Source: Dirofilaria immitis
Taxonomy: Eukaryota; Nematoda; Chromadorea; Rhabditida; Onchocercidae
Reading direction: 5' to 3'
Assembly: GCA_024305405.1 (NCBI GenBank)
Contig: JAKNDB010000109.1
Span: 2,356,001-2,420,000 of the forward strand
Length of the DNA: 64,000 nucleotides
Position numbers and translations under genes: made by a program. This document shows, in pieces, positions 12,441 through 26,600 of the stretch (positions are counted from its first letter, which is position 1; every line of letters starts with the position of its first letter). The notes below the pieces were generated by a model. It saw only the letters and a list, made by a program, of their open reading frames with translations, was not told where the DNA came from and ran no database searches.

Positions 12441-15400
12441 ATGTCATCTTCAGAAATTAACTCAGGTGGGATCAAACAGGAGAATGATCGGATCGCGATA
12501 CCGACGAACAAAGGGATATCCCTTCAGGATTCCCAGAATGAACTAACTTCTTTGTGCGCCACTACTTCGTGTTATCACTCTTCAAAGCATTCTTGTGATC
12601 TTCATATCGGTATCGATCATTTTGTTATTCAACTTCAGTAGATGTTGTTGACATTATTAAATATACGCGTTAAGTAATCGGTTTTTGATACATAAATACT
12701 GTGGAAACATTAGTGCAAGCAAGTGTGAAACTTTAAATAAAATAACTTACTACTTATGTGATGACCAGTAACCAAAATAAAATATAACTGCAATTCTTTA
12801 CGAATCTTCTATTCTGTCAAATATATAAATTCAATGCTGTGTAAGTTTTATTGATAAGATAGAGGATGTTTTTATCGACGTGCTTCATTTGAAGGACTTA
12901 TATTCAATTAAATATGTTAGTACCTGATAATAGCTATGTTTGTAATTAATATTGTGTTGTCAGGAAGTACACATCAGGAGAATGGTGCAACTACTGCAGC
13001 TAATTCCATTTGTTCTGTTTCAAACTTATTAATTCGACCAAGCATCACTCTTCCGCTTGAAATATGAACCAAAATGATGCTCATTTTGTAAATGTAAGTT
13101 CGAAATAATGGACATTGAAGTTGACTTTGAGCTGCTGAAGAATTTTATTTAACAAAATATGATCATAGTTTGGGAGTGCTCAAGTACTATTCCATTGTGT
13201 TGCCCAGTGGGAATTCCTTATGATACAGTGGAGGCTAAGTTACTTAGGTTCAATATAAGATATAAGTTCGTATAATCCAAATAATTAAAAGCAGTAATGT
13301 GTTAATTACAATTGTATCAATCATTAATTCTGCAAATTAGGATTTATCGGAATCGTTTGTGGAAGATGCATCATTAGAAATTGAAAATGGTTATCCACTC
13401 GTTGCTGATCTGCAACAGCTTCGCCTGCAAAATCATATACATTTAACGGTTGATGATATTATTGAACAGCAGCAAGCTTCCCATTCGGTACTTTAAACTT
13501 GAGTTTTTCTTTTTGAATTTTCAATTTTGGTGTCTAGTAAATTTCTCTCATCATATAATACATAGGAGACAATGGGTAACATCACGAATGAGGAGCTGCA
13601 ATTGCCAGATGATTCAGATATCAGAAGTTCTGATCTCCTTGAAAGAACAAATGAAACAGTTGATAACGTTACAAGAATGGGACCAGTTGTCGGGTTTTTC
13701 TTTTCTTTTCTTTTTTTTTTTTTTTGATTAACTTGATTATGTGCTGTCAGTATTGTGTGTCAAAACCACTGCATTAACTTAGTGGAATTTGAAAATTCAG
13801 TTATGTAATTTAATTCGTCTTCATTTCTTCTCACTTTTGAAACATGTTCTTATGAGAAGGCTTCCAGACCACTCCATGATGTAACATCTATCGTTCACAA
13901 TGCATCGTCACTTTTTGCTTCAATGAATAGACGTTTGGCTAATGTTCAAGATGGTTAGTATTTTAAATATTAATATATTCCGTTGATGCTCGTTTTGCTG
14001 TGTGGGGATTTCTTGTAAACAGCGTGAAATGCAACTCAATTACCTTCGAGGTATCGGCGTCATGAATTGAAAGACAGTGATATATGATTTGCACAGATAC
14101 AGGAGGTAATTTTGAACCAGAAGTTCCTGATGTTCAAACAGCAACCTGTTCTTTGAATACTGAACGTGGGAGCTATAACGACCAGCTAGGTAGTTTTTGA
14201 TCTTTCAATATTAAAAATATTATAAATTTACTTATGCATAATATTGGTCGAGGTTTTCTCTTCTTATCTTCCATGAAACATATAATTGGATATAAATGAA
14301 TCAAGTATAGATTCATGCCAATATCCGCTGCACAATGCTATTGCTATGGGACGTGCTGTAAACGACACTTCGAGAATCGAAAATGCTGTGGCAAGTAAAT
14401 ATTTATTGATGTCAGATTTTGCTTTAATTTTCCTTTTTTTTCTGGAATTCAGACTGCAGATTCTAATATTATTTGAATACATCTATATAGTGGTTGAATG
14501 CATGAGTTCCTTAGTACTATAAAGAATTAGATGATTATTTTGATCGAAATGAAGCTTCTGGAGTATCACATATGGGTTGGCAAGCATCGAAAAGTACGTT
14601 GAAAGAACGTTTCGCGTTTTTATATTGCAACGAAGTTCTTGCTGATATTTGGTTTGTTGTTGGCCGCGGTGAATCGACGCAGGCATGTTTTGGATACTTT
14701 CTCTCACGCAGTAAAGAATTATGGCTCTTTTGTTTTGCAGATTCTAGCATACTAACTAAAAGCTTATTAAGTCTGCTTAATTAATCGAAATGAAAATATG
14801 AATTAGTTATCTTGGACAAAGCGTAAACGTCAACGAATTTCACGTTTATTCAATTTCATCTATTATATATATATATGTTTTCTTTTCAGAGAATCCCTGC
14901 ACATAAATTCATATTAATTACCGGTTCAGCTGTTTTTGATGCTATGTTTAACGGTGGACTGGCAAACAGTGCAATCAGTAAATCTTAGATTTCGTTAAAA
15001 TTGTATATGAGACACTCAAAAATCACAACACATACTCTTAATGCTACTGAAAAATAATTGCTGTTTACAGCATCAGAAGTGAATAATGTAGCAGGTAGCC
15101 AAGATATCGACTTACCTGATGTCGAGCCTGGAGCTTTTTGGCTTTGCTCAAATTTCTTTACACAGACGATGTTTCTTTTGGACCAGAAATTGTAATGACA
15201 ACTCTTTATACAGGCATGCATTCCTTGAAACTTCGTTAAGGGTTTTCATATTCATCATATATATTTTTGACTCCTGTGAAAAGTACGTTATGACATATTA
15301 TTTTCTAAGCAGTGAAAATCTTAAACATCTTTTGCAAAATGTATAGAAGTTGATGAAATAAGCAACTCTGTTATCGTTTTAATAAAGGCTTATGAAGTTA

Positions 15401-17297
15401 GTATTCCTAAACCTTTTTATTCAGTATTTTCTGCAGCCAAAAGTATGCGGTACCAGCCATGGAGCTCGCTTGTGTTGATTTTTAAAACGAAATCTTGGTG
15501 CTGATAACGCTTTTATGTTGCTAACTCAGGCACGATTGTTCGATGAGCCACAATTAGCTAGCCTTTGTTTGGATATAATTGACAGAAATACGATTGAAGC
15601 TTTGAATGCGGAAGGTAAACCATTTATCTTTTTGTTGGCGAGAATATTAATATGTTTCCCCTTTCAATGGAAAATTTGAATTACTTTATTTATATTAGAG
15701 CAAAACGACTGTATTGAGTGAAAACTTAATGCTTTAGGCTTCACAGAAATTGATTTGGATACACTTTGCGTAGTTTTGAAACGAAACACTTTGCGAGTTC
15801 GTGAAGCACCATTGTTTGTCGCAGTACTTCGATGGAGTGTGGAAGAATGTCGTCGACGAACTTTGGTCGTCAATGCAGAGAATCAGCGAACAGTTCTTGG
15901 CAAAGCTTTACACATGATACGCTTTCCATTAATGACAATTGACGAATTTGCTCAGCATGCTGGTAAATATATTCACTTAAGACTAGAATAAACGAAAGTT
16001 CAAATTTTTTCGATTCGACATGGAAAACTTAACTACGTGAACTTTACTAAGAAAAATTTTTCAGCTCAAACAGGTATACTTACTGACCGTGAATTGGTCA
16101 GCCTTTTTCTGTATTTTACTGTGAATCCTAAACCACATATTGAATTTCTGGATGTTCCACGTTGCTGCGTATTTGGCAAAGAAGTAGTGGTTAGTCGTTT
16201 CCAACGCGTTGAAGGACGTTGGGGATACAGCGGCACACCAGATCGTATCAAGTAAGTTTTATTTCTCCTTTCGCTTTTTGTTTCAAATGATACATAAATG
16301 TTAAGCTAGAATCTCAGTATATGGTGGTTCCTAATATTTTCGATTTTTTTATGTATTCTGTAATTTTCAGACTTTGTGAAAACTCAAAACTCACAAATAT
16401 GCATTTAATGAGTCATTTAAAATTTCTTCGTCTCTTTACTCTTTGTAAAAGGACTTCAGCTTTTAAAAACAACAAAACTTTAGAATGCATACAAATGAAG
16501 TTTGGGATGAGTTTTCTGCAACACTATTTCTTTCCTCACTTCTACAATGTGTTCTATTGATAATGGAGTCAGGAGTAGCTAAATCATTGTGTAGAGGCTA
16601 AAGAAATCAAAATGCATTGATAAAATTCGTTAATATATGTTTACACATAAAACATTATTTTCCAGAGTTTCAGGTTTACTGTTGATAGAAGGATCTATGT
16701 TATTGGTTTTGGTTTGCATGGTTCAATTCATGGCCCACATGAGTACCAAGTTACTATTCAGGCTAGTTTTTTTCCTTTCACGTTTTGATTAATACTGTTT
16801 GAAGAGACATATTCCTTGTTATTTTATACGCATAAATATACTCTTTTATTCGTAATTCAAGATTCTTCATTGTGGCACAGGGAAAATTTTGGCGAGTAAT
16901 GATACGTCATTTTCCTGTGATGGATCATGTGGAACATTCAGAGTGTTATTCAGAGAACCTGTGGAAATCAGCCCTTGTGTTACCTATATCGCTTCTGCAC
17001 GCTTAAAGGTGAGACGTTTATTAAGATTTTTGTCCTATAAAAATATCAAGCTTCTCAATATTTTTAACTAGACTCATTAATTTTTCTTGCCTGTTTAAAA
17101 TTGGAAATACTCTTATGAAAGATTTTTCAGGGTCCCGATTCTCACTATGGTACTAAAGGTTTGCGGCGTATTGTTCATCAGTCCCCTTCAACTGGAGTCA
17201 TAACTTTTCAGTTTACTTATGCTGCTGGTAACAATAATGGTACATCTGTCGAAGACGGTCAAATTCAGAAATAATATTTTGCACGAAAATTATTTAA
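12441..17297 (+). CDS. BTB-BACK-PHR domain protein, BTBD1/2/3/6 family (C. elegans HPO-9-like)
   Basis: Substrate adaptors of this family recruit targets to CUL3 ubiquitin ligases. Exons: 12441-12609, 12964-13093, 13341-13487, 13566-13693, ~13854-13953, 14097-14189, ~14288-14394, ~14520-14682, 14890-14977, 15071-15213, 15437-15614, 15738-15962, 16065-16251, 16674-16761, 16862-17008, 17131-17297; about 755 residues. The first eight encode a long hydrophilic N-terminus. The BTB domain starts near 14572 (ADIWFVVG, then [19 protein letters not shown]). BACK follows ([18 protein letters not shown]), then PHR ([17 protein letters not shown] to [10 protein letters not shown]). Three introns use GC donors (14683, 15214, 16762). 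Single-base losses near 13060, 15135, 15439, 15479 and 17266 break the frame; adding one base restores family similarity each time. A possible AATAAA lies at 17442. Start and N-terminal exons are tentative; family assignment is firm. Confidence 0.85.
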
Positions 17298-18819
17298 TTT
17301 GTTTTTTTTTTTTTGACATTTCTGTTTTGTTATTTTCTCAAGTTATTATTTCAACCCTTGTAAATTCTGAACATTTTAGATTGTCATTGCTTTGCTTCCA
17401 TCTTGAATTTTGGACTTTTATTGGTAAAGACCATATGAATCAATAAAATAATGTAAAATCTTCACTTTATCTATTTTTACAGGAATTGGTATTTGCAAAT
17501 TGTTTGCATTTTTCCTAGAAACAATAACGCGCATTTATGTTTGTTGCAGTTACTGGTTTTGCTTTGGTTATTGTGTTGGAACTACTTCTGTGTTCTACAC
17601 TTAGTTTATGTTCTTCTGTAAAACAAAACCATATTCATATTTGCCTCGATTTATAAAGTTATTAGCCTATATTAATGTAATAGCGCAGCTGCATTTTGAA
17701 CGCAACTGTGTGTATGCAACTGATTGCGTTATGTATTGTATAGTTCTTTTTCATAGGATTTTATTGTGAAGAAGGTTTTCTCTACTTGCGTTTTGAAAAA
17801 TTGGGATTCAAGTTCAGTAACAATGCATATATAAGCGAATACAATCGATTTTGACGACCATTAGATGATTCCAAACATAATAGTTCATCTTTTCTTATAT
17901 TTCTTTTGTAAATGAGTTAAAACAAGTATTGCCTAAAAATTGTATGCAATTTTCCAAGATATTGACGAAAATATATTCAGAATCTAGGTCGGCTTCATGG
18001 AGCATTTCTATGGCATGGTTTATACATTTTTTTTAACTAAAAGACGAAAAAGTTGAATCCGCTTACTATCTATCCGACTATATGAGAGTAACTGAATTCC
18101 TTCGAGGTATTCTGCGCCCCTCAAATTTTAAGAAAAGTGAAACTACATCTTGTACTGCTATAAAAAATTCTTCATAAAGTAATCTTATTATATCTGACTA
18201 GAGCATTTGAATTTTAGAAAATCGAGATACTGTTCAATCCAAAAAAGATTTGTATAAACCCATAGAAAATTTAAAATGTACACAACGAGTTTGATTTGAG
18301 TGTGACTCGTTTTTACACAATAAGAATGTACCAAGTAGCGAATAATTGAATCGAAATGATAAATAATCAACGGAATGCAGCGGAAGAATGGCAGTTGTAA
18401 AGAATTTAAAATACAGCAAACAATATTTGCGAAAATCTCGAGCAAGTTCAAAAGTTGGATCAACGAAATACGAGTAATTAACTAACGACTTAATTATTTG
18501 GGAGATTTAAGTGACATGAGGAGAATCGATATCTGATCTGTCCTCGAAATGCCCCTTAGCTCGTATATCCTTAGATAATCTCCTACATAACCCAGTCGTA
18601 GATGTGTTACTTTGAATCAATTCAAATTCAAGTTATAAGCGGTAAGAAAGTGCGCTTCTTGGGTCTTCGGAGAGAAAATGCAACTCTCACATACCGAAGT
18701 GTGGTTCGTCTCTTCTCATGTCAATCAAGTTACACCTACACGTTTTATATCCAGATTTGTCATTTGGATAGAAATTATTTGGATAACACGAACTAGTGCA
18801 ACCGAATGATGGCTTCGAA

Positions 18820-18899
18820 CTACATTGATCAGTTCAAACTAATTACTTTTCCCTTATTAGCCTACATTGATCAGTTCAAACTAATTACTTCTCCTTAAT
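18820..18899. repeat. Two-copy direct repeat, 42-nt period
   Basis: CTACATTGATCAGTTCAAAC and the following bases occur at 18820 and again at 18862, nearly identical over about 38 nt. Confidence 0.85.
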
Positions 18900-20617
18900 G
18901 CACTTTAAGATCTTGAAATTGTTATTTATGAAGAACTTAAGTGATAAGAGCTGACCAAAGTTACTCTCGTCATTCACCATGTTTTGTCGCTGTTGTTATT
19001 TCTTAAACTTGTCAGTGATTATAATTACCGACCAGTTCTTTTTCTTTCTATAAAATCCAAAAATAACTCCAATTTATTACAACCCAGCATATTGCGTTAA
19101 TTCATTATCCAATTTATTGCGACTCTATTTACTTTCAAGCTATCGACGATACTTGCTCTTATATTCTTCTTGTCTTACGGTAATAATTCTTTTTTCTTTT
19201 TATTGCATAATATTTCTTCTTATTTTACGGTACTCATACATTCGATGTAACATTTCCTGACCACATTTGCTGCGCAAAAAATCACAAAATTTTTTCGTCT
19301 GCAATAATATTACTTTCAGAGAATTATCAGATGCTGAGAGTCCTGGATAAATGAGAGACTGTTGTATAATAGCTTTGATGCTTTTAGACATCTCACTATG
19401 CACGTCGGGAAATTACTTGAAGCACTTCAAGAAATCAAAATTTCTTGTAACATCCGCGAAAATCCTAATCAATTTCTAGATCTTAGTACGCACTCCTTGA
19501 TCTCGAAGAATATCTAGGACGAATTAAGCATGTTAACATTGCATGACTCTCCCGAATACGATACAATAGAAGCTTCAAGAAGTTCGCACATACGGTATTT
19601 GCATGCAACAAAAACTCATGTATACGACGTCTATCGCTGTTTTCAACTCAGTATTCTCCTACACTTAGTGAAATGCATCTCAGTCAATTACGTCATAAAG
19701 GATAGTGCATTTATGTATTTTGCTGTATTTTAAAATTTTGCCCCAAAGACAGAAAAAGATTGTAATTTTGCATAATTGAATGATTTGACATTTCTATGAA
19801 ATTATGTAAACTAGGAACAAACAAAGGAGACCTATTCTAAAAAACTTATGACTTGCATCATTTCTAAAGGAGGACGGCCACATATTTGGTTCTTACATAC
19901 ATTAGAAAAAAGAAAAATCCAAACTTAATTGGCAACCGGAGAACAGATTGGTTGAAAAATTCTTAACGACACACAAGTAAATTTTTATTGATGCACTTGA
20001 TGTCTACTCACCAAAAAAATTTTTGTCTACCAAGAAACATTTCCAATTTCCTTATTTCAGTGTTACAGAGAGCTGCTTCCTGGACTATATTTCTTCAGCT
20101 GGTCATTTCTATTATATGCGCAATTTCTTGGAGACCAAAACCACAAGATTCCCTTCCTTTCCAAATTTGGTTTTCTCGTAACACAACAAATTGTAGTAGA
20201 GACAATCATGTGGTTTCAAATACGAGAACAAAGGACAGAGAAAGGAATTCGACAATGCAACGTTCTACATGTACAATAGAAATTTAAAACTATTGTGAAT
20301 AACATAATCTCAGACTTAGTTACCGAAAACTCGTGATGCCGTGTTTCGTCTTTTGCCATGGATAAAACTTGCTGTTTGAATTGCATGGCTAAGTTTTATG
20401 TAGAAATGCTACTGATAGTCTCCTCTTAGCATTTCGAGCCAAAAATATTTCTACGAACTTTCAGGAATGAAATCTTCCTATTTTCAATTTCTTGCCCCTC
20501 CTTTTGTCCGAAAACGCTACAGCTACATTTGTGGATTTCACATACAAACACAATCACCCCACTTTCTATTCAATGGAGAGAAAATTTACAGAAAAAAATA
20601 ACAGTTTTATTTTGAAA

Positions 20618-20701
20618 TTCCTACGAAGACAATACATACAAATAAAGATTCTTCCCTTTTATGAAAGTGATACAAACGATTGCCAAAATGTTTTTAATTT
20701 G
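20618..20701. repeat. 84-nt exact repeat, copy 1
   Basis: Identical in sequence and orientation to 31770-31853, which lies in an HSCB intron about 11 kb away. Similarity stops abruptly at both ends. Confidence 0.9.
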
Positions 20702-21077
20702 TTTTTTGCTATCCATCTTGCACGAAATTCTCTATATTTCTTTTCGTGATACAGTTGATAGTATATTATTTTTATAAGTTTTAAACTAAATACTGCTGAA
20801 GTTTACCCAAAATAAGAATGATTTAGGTGGAAACTAAATTATGCATTTAAAGTTCGAGACTGCATTCGATCTATCTTCGAACATTGGGTTGTGAACCTTC
20901 CAACCTAATGTTCGAATAAGCTGAATATTGTAACTTGACTACCATTAATTTTTCCCTCAAATATCTACTATGAATGATTGCAAAATATCATATCAAAACA
21001 ACTGAATCATAATGTCAGTAAAAACAAAAATAAAAGTCGTCTAAATATGAATTTATTTTTAGGTCCTATCGAATCTT

Positions 21078-22474
21078 TTAGGCACCACCACCGACCTTTC
21101 TGAAGTATTCCTTGGACTCCTTGACTCCAGGTTTAATTGTTGGCTTGTCATCGGACCAATTTGCTGGACATACTTCACCATGTTTCTCTACAAACTGAAA
21201 GGCCTTCAACGTACGAAGTGCTTCATCCACACTACGACCAACCGGAAGGTCATTCACCAGAGAATGACGAATTTCGCCATTTGGATCAATTAAGAACAAA
21301 CCTCTAAAATAAGAAATAAAAAGGTTGGATTTGATAACTAAAGGATATACCTTCGAAAATTTGCCTAAAAAACAGCCATTTACAATTGTGTACAAATTTC
21401 GAAATACCTATCCAAAATGTCAAAATAGAGATCTTACCGATATGAGATACCTGTTTCATGATCAAGCACACCGAATGCATTCGCTATATCTTTATTAAAG
21501 TCTGCAAGCACCGGAATCTGCAACAAAACTTCCCAGTCTATCTGAGAATACTTAATGAAATGAAAACTGGATGCGTTATCAAAATCTGCAAAAATTTAGC
21601 AGAAAAACGTCAACCTGCATGTCACCGAGACCACCTTCACTACGCGGAGTCTGAGTCCAAGCGAGATGTGAGAAATGGGAGTCGCATGAACATGCAATCA
21701 ATTCTGCATTTAATTTCCGAAACTCCGAACATCGATCATTGAAGGCAATAATCTCCGTTGGACAAACGAACGTGCTGAATACAGTTTTAATTTCATGATC
21801 AAGACCAAGTATTACTGAATCACTAAACTTATTCTTTGACCAATCTATGAAAAAATCTTTGCGCACTCAAGATCAAACCAAGGATCATCGCGCCATAAAC
21901 TGAAACAATGCCATTGTGCCACTGCATTAGTCATAATAGAAATCCTATAACATCCAGAAAGTCACATCAACTGAAAGTACAAACTTCGAACAGAAAAATG
22001 ATTAACTAACAAATCAAGAGGATAGAAAAATATGATAAGCCATTTCCTTTGTAATCTTTCACATTAATTGTTTTAAAATCGCCATTTATAACTGCTGTAC
22101 CCTGAAACACTGAATAAAATTGCAAATGATAGGGACCAAAAATCTTTTAATCACTATTCAAAGAGAAAATACTATTCACAGAGAAACAAAATGATAAAAA
22201 TAAATCTGGAAAGGTAAAAACTTACTGAAAAATCAGGAACTTTATTCTTTGGACCTAGAGGTCGAACGCCAGTTAACGTAATAGAAGAGGTGCAAAACCG
22301 AGCTGTAAACATCTGACGAAATGGAGATGCTGCTGCCTAAAAACAACTTAGTATAAAACCATAAGTTTTTTTCATTAGTTCTCAAAAGGCTGTAGTAAGT
22401 GAATTCACAAGAACACGATAAAAGAGCAAACAAAGAGAAAAAATTATAATACTCACTAATATTAAACGAATCAT
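21078..22474 (-). CDS. prdx-3: Mitochondrial typical 2-Cys peroxiredoxin (PRDX3-like)
   Basis: Thiol peroxidase reducing hydrogen peroxide, recycled by thioredoxin; the N-terminus predicts mitochondria. Exons on the minus strand: 22457-22474, 22226-22336, 22011-22101, 21615-21774, 21438-21517, 21078-21303; about 228 residues, normal for PRDX3 including its presequence. The first two exons give a basic, Ser/Thr-rich presequence ([20 protein letters not shown]). The peroxidatic cysteine is in FVCPTE, the resolving cysteine in [12 protein letters not shown] and the C-terminal YF motif are both present, as in hyperoxidation-sensitive eukaryotic enzymes. Exon 3 needs one extra A near 22043-22045 to read [13 protein letters not shown]. 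Exon phases otherwise agree throughout. AATAAA on this strand lies about 20 nt past the stop. The polymerase kappa gene is divergent, 1.15 kb upstream. Confidence 0.93.
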
Positions 22475-23628
22475 TTTGCTCGATTTACTTGCTTTCTCCC
22501 TGTAACATGGATTTTATAAAAATTAGGAAGGCACTTGCCAGAAAATATCGACGAAAATACACTTTCTTTGAGCACCTTTATTTGTCACAGCGCAACTCTA
22601 TCTCTTTATCATAGATGATAAAATTGTTACCCACGCCAAACTACAGACGGTCCGCTGCAGAGAGATAATTATGTCGATTTTTGAATTTTTTTGGATTATT
22701 CAGAAAAAGTTTCCATTACTGGTTCATTTTATTGCGAGTCATAAAAGTAGAAATGGTAATTATTAAAGAGCAAATGTAATGATACGTCCGCGTAGTTCTT
22801 TAAACCCATTTATCAAAATAAGTATTTTGAAATAGCGCAAAATCTACTTATCTTATAGCTTAGTATCTGACTTAATTTTTTCAGTAAAATAATCAAATCG
22901 ACAAGCTAAAAGCTTATCTAGACCGATTCAGACAATTTCTCGAGACAATGAAAAGTCGGTAGGTGTGAATCTCGACTCCTTCTTTGCCCATTGTTGATCT
23001 CGGACATTAGACATCATTCACATCACCTGAACTGAACACATCTACGACATCGCTTCCCAGTGTCGTCAGTAGCACACCTCTTCTTTGAGTTATTGCTTTC
23101 CGCAACTCTTGCCAAATTCTGTTGCCTCTTCAGTCGCACAATCTCTAATCTCTACCAATTTGCACAATGTTAAATAAATAAGCTAAAATTTCTGTACGAG
23201 TTAAGCAGTCTGAGGGTATGCGTCCGCAACTGCGTTCGCAGTGATGTTGTCTGGATTAAGCTGTCATCACGTGATTTGCGTTGATGAAATTTAGGGATGA
23301 AAAATAAAGGACTCGCCACGTGGGTGTTGCGCTATCTGCAAAGCATGAAAATAATCATAGGAACGAACAGTTATTCGGTTACAAAATATTTTGACTGATT
23401 GTCATTGTGAATTGCAAGGAAAAAAAAGATATATACCAATTTTAAATTTTTGAAATTAAGTTTAAATGCTTCATATCTGTTGAGCACTTGTTATATTCAA
23501 TCTTCTTTCAGTGCTTTACGAGAAAAGATTTGATGTTATGTCTAGTTCATTTCCCTATAGATACGACTATCGTGCGCTTAATTACGAGTGAAATAAGGCA
23601 TGTTGATCTTTAGTGAGAGAAAAACGGC
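22475..23628. promoter_or_regulatory. Divergent intergenic region with palindromic E-box
   Basis: The 1.15-kb gap between the start codons of the peroxiredoxin and polymerase kappa genes is the likely site of both promoters. At 23266-23275 it holds the perfect palindrome ATCACGTGAT, containing TCACGTGA, the core bound by MITF/TFE-type bHLH-leucine zipper factors (HLH-30 in C. elegans). The flanks are less AT-rich than elsewhere. Function is inferred from position and motif only. Confidence 0.4.
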
Positions 23629-26600
23629 ATGGCTGGTATTGATAAGGTTTGTCCTTTTTTTTCATACAAATTAGGAAAACTTATCAATGCAGCACCCTCG
23701 TGACGTTGTAAGGCTGAATGTTGTACACAGTTATTCAGGTGGTTGTATCAGTCATTAAGCATTCTTTCAATTAGCTTGCTGATTATAACTATTGCACTTT
23801 CTGTACGTAACTAGTTTCCCTACTCGCTACTACACAGCAGATTTTCGCTTACATGTGATGTTGGAAATGGGAATTTCGTCATGCTTCTTGCATTATTCTA
23901 CATAGAGCAAAATTACAAGATAGAGAAAATACTTTTGTATTATTAGCACTATTCTTTATGTCTTGTTTCTTCGTCTTAATGACTTTGTTTATAGTTATTT
24001 ATGAAATCTATTCTATAGCAAGTTCCTATTAAAATGCTTTTTCTGCAGTAAAAACTACAGGAGATTTTCTAGGATCAAGTTCAGAAAATAATCAATGAAA
24101 ATACTAGCCCAAATTTTGAGGGCATACGAAGAAAAGAAGGAAAGAATTGATGCAAGGATAAAGCGTTATAATAACATTATGGCTAAATTTACTTCGCATC
24201 AGATTCTTCAGGCTCAAGCTGAAGTTGGTTTTATTTATCCTTATAGTTCAGAATTTTCCATCGTGTTCTACACATTAATATTAATGTCAAACTTTTAGCA
24301 GATCTTTACGATGCATAATAGCCTGCGCAATTTAGATGGATGTTTTGGTGAGCGTACTGGAAAAAGAACGTGATCTTTCTCATTATGCTGTTCACGTTGA
24401 TATGGATGCATTTTACGCAGCTGTTGAAATGAGAGATGATCCTTCATTGCGCAATGTTCCAATGGCCGTTGGTTCTAATTCAATGCTTGTATGTACATTA
24501 TTCTTTTGATTTCTATGTAGAAAAATCAAAAGAGCACAGTGCAATTCAACCAAAATTAAACGAAAGAAGTAACAAAAATCAAACTAAAAGATAAACAAAG
24601 ACTTTTATTAAATAACAAAAAATTGACAAATAAACAGATAACGCAATTTCATAGAAATAAGCTTTAAATACATGCCCTCATCCCACAAATAAATGAATTT
24701 CAGAACAGCTCTGATATAGAATAAATGTTAATAGTTATTTGGTCTTCTTTATGAAATATTTTTTTCACCAGTTAATTTCTTTTTCCTGTATATTCCATTG
24801 AAGTTAATAGTTTTTTTGTGTTATGTAGATCTTAATTTTGAGGGTATTCTCAGTTAATCATCTTGTTATTGAAACTTTAACTCTTAAACACTGTAGTACG
24901 TTGAAGTGTGAAATGAATTTAGCATCATATATCACATCATTTTTCAACAGAAGAATGGAAATTTTGAGAACATTGTTATATGAAGGTTCCTTTGCTACTT
25001 GCATTCTATCTTCCTTTTTCTTTTTCAGAGTACTTCAAATTACTGCGCTCGTCGTTTTGGGGTCTGTTCTGCTATGCCTGGTTTCATTGCTAAGAAGTTA
25101 TGTCCCCAACTGAAAATCGTCCACTGTAATCTGGACAAATATCGAAAAGCAAGTTCAGAGGTCAGTATTTTCGGATATATGAAGAATTTTAAATTTGAAG
25201 AAGCAAAATAGGTTGGTAAAATAATCCGAAGTTTTCAACACTTGATTTTTAGGCTAGAAAAGTGTTCAGTGAATATGATCCCGATTTCTACGCAGATGGG
25301 TTGGACGAAGCATATCTTGATTTAACTTCCTACGTACAAAATCGATTTTGCACTGGCTCAGGCATAGTTAATTAATTGTACTCTTGGTGGATTTCCTGTA
25401 TTTATTTTAAAAATGTATTTTGTAGTCGAACATGAACGGTTTCGATATATGGGTGAATGCATTTGTCGATTGCCTTTAGTTGCGGAAAACGAAATAAATC
25501 ACCTAGTCACTGCCGAAATTACTGAAGAGATGTGTACAAAATGTAATAAATTGCGTAAATGTGTACGGGATCGCATCACTTTCGGAATAGATATTGATGA
25601 AGTATGTGTTTCACAATTTTCTTTTCTGTTGGTATAACGACTTTTCAGTGTCATTCAAAAATGTAATTGTTGGGCCAAACGATTTTGCAGATTGTCCGAG
25701 AAATGCGATTCAAAGTAGAGCAAGCAGTGGGTTTAACTTGCAGTGCAGGTATAGCTAATGATTATAGTCTCTTTTTTTTTATTTGCTAAACTCAGCAATT
25801 TGCTGCGTTTTAACATGAAATGCGTAATATGAAGACAAGGATTCAAGGTTAGCTAGTTTATGTAGGGAAGAACAACTAGCTAATAACTTGGAGTAAATAG
25901 GCGAAGTTTCGTTCTTAGATGTGATTTATATTCCTGCTGTTATGTGAAATTGCAGCAAGGATAAATAAATAAAATACCTTGCCATGTCATTTTTTTATTT
26001 AAGCCAAAAAATATTGTAGGAATCGCGCCAAATTCCCTGCTAGCCAAAGTATGTTCCGATATCAATAAACCAAACGGACAATATCGTTTGGTGAATGAGA
26101 GAGAAGTTATTTTGACTTTCTTGAAGGATCTTCCAATACGTAAGGTAATTTATACATCTACTAAATTTAGTACTGGAGTCCTTCTTGTTGTTTTATTTTC
26201 TCGTGCTTTCAAAACTATTTCAATATCATTTAAATCTGTTCGTATTAAACATTTCAGATAAGCGGGATTGGACCTGTAACGGAAGAAATTCTAAAAGGGA
26301 TAGGTTTGGAAAAATGTGGCGATTTATATGTACAACGTGGAATAATCAGTTTGCTTTTCACACAGTTCAATTACGAATATTTCTTGCGAATTGCTCTCGG
26401 TATATCTCCCATATTCAGCGCTGATCGAAGATCAAAACGGAAAAGTATTAGCACAGAAAGAACATTTCATCCTACTGGAGATCTTAAAATTCTTCTCAAG
26501 GTAATGCTACTACGCAAATATTTTTTAATCGTGCTTGAAATTCAGAAGGTTTATAAAATACGAATTTAGGAGGAAGTAGTTAAATCTAAGCATTCTGCAA

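Larger units (their letters stand above)
17298..21077. other. Intergenic region between convergent genes
   Basis: About 3.8 kb between the BTB stop and the peroxiredoxin stop. It holds a 42-nt tandem duplication (18820-18899) and one copy of an 84-nt repeat (20618-20701). Open frames of 60-100 codons lack splice or similarity support. Confidence 0.5.

Noticed and set aside
19988..20287. 99-codon plus-strand open frame with a hydrophobic stretch
   Set aside because: No splice context or family; hydrophobic runs are expected in T-rich DNA.
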